Assembly (NCBI GenBank): GCA_902790475.1 | Contig: CADASG010000026.1 | Location: 1-39,700, forward strand | Source: an uncultured Ruminococcus sp. | GTDB taxonomy: Bacteria; Bacillota; Clostridia; Oscillospirales; Acutalibacteraceae | Length of the DNA stretch: 39,700 nucleotides | Direction: 5' to 3' | Part shown: one piece after another, positions 39,687 to 39,700 of the stretch | How positions within the stretch are numbered: position 1 is the first letter of the stretch | Layout of the letters: each line of letters begins with the position of its first letter | Made by a program: the position numbers and the translations under genes | The notes under the pieces: generated by a model | What the model was told of the DNA's origin: nothing | Seen by the model: the letters and a program-made list of their open reading frames with translations, nothing else | Databases searched by the model: none

Positions 39687-39700
39687 ATGAGAGTTAAAAT
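39687..39700 (+). CDS. start of a gene cut by the window end, possibly ribosomal protein L33
   Basis: ATG at 39687 with a strong GGGAGGT ribosome binding site 6 bases upstream. Only the first residues MRVK(I) are readable. Bacterial L33 proteins commonly begin MRVK(I/V)TLACTEC, and a strong promoter fits a ribosomal protein gene, but four residues cannot prove it. Confidence 0.4.

Overview
The window looks like a chromosomal segment of a spore-forming, Gram-positive gut Clostridia, most plausibly Ruminococcus or a close relative in the Oscillospiraceae. This is an inference from gene content: spore maturation genes (spmA/spmB), a SleB-type wall hydrolase, a class C sortase, strong AGGAGG-type ribosome binding sites, an ArgR box of the Bacillus/Clostridium type, and a secreted pullulanase carrying a dockerin and starch-binding modules, the hallmark of the R. 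bromii amylosome. Base composition is moderately GC-rich in genes and AT-rich between them, so it is not obviously R. bromii itself.

Layout. 1-1335: the 3' end of a secreted protein (possibly starch binding) and a membrane-anchored wall hydrolase. 1337-11253 (minus strand): a nearly complete arginine pathway in two blocks, argG-argH and argC-argJ-argB-(GNAT)-argD-argF. The blocks are separated by an AT-rich orphan gene bracketed by 36-bp direct repeats and by several small palindromic elements. Two ArgR-like boxes lie upstream of argG and of a divergent flavin reductase-like gene. 11614-17742: flavoprotein, DUF6512-like membrane protein, spmB/spmA, a repeat island, an AbrB-like regulator overlapping a phosphopantetheinyl transferase, a membrane protein and an FkbM methyltransferase. 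17743-20700: palindromic repeats, an isolated 5S rRNA gene with its own promoter and terminator, a class C sortase and a PLP aminotransferase. 20703-27193: trpS, a GT-C-type membrane glycosyltransferase-like protein, a secreted beta-helix/Big2 protein, and two tandem duplicated membrane-anchored proteins of unknown function. 27380-32179: apbE, trkH, trkA and a dCMP deaminase. 32180-39700: a repeat island, the large pullulanase, a small DUF6514-like protein behind a palindromic operator, a PflX-like radical SAM protein, another repeat island, and the promoter and first codons of a gene that may be rpmG.

How the genes work together. The arginine genes convert glutamate to arginine through the ArgJ acetyl-recycling route; carbamoyl phosphate synthase is not in the window. 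TrkA and TrkH form a potassium uptake system. The pullulanase would debranch starch outside the cell and dock onto a cohesin-bearing scaffold encoded elsewhere.

The most unusual feature is the intergenic DNA. At least two families of palindromic, MITE-like repeats are present: a family of about 40 bp with 150-160 bp expanded forms, one of which supplies a stop codon; and a modular set of repeats that recurs, reshuffled, in three islands of 600-800 bp. No CRISPR array, tRNA, transposase or prophage was recognised. Start codons were chosen by ribosome binding site, so several genes are shorter than their longest open frames.
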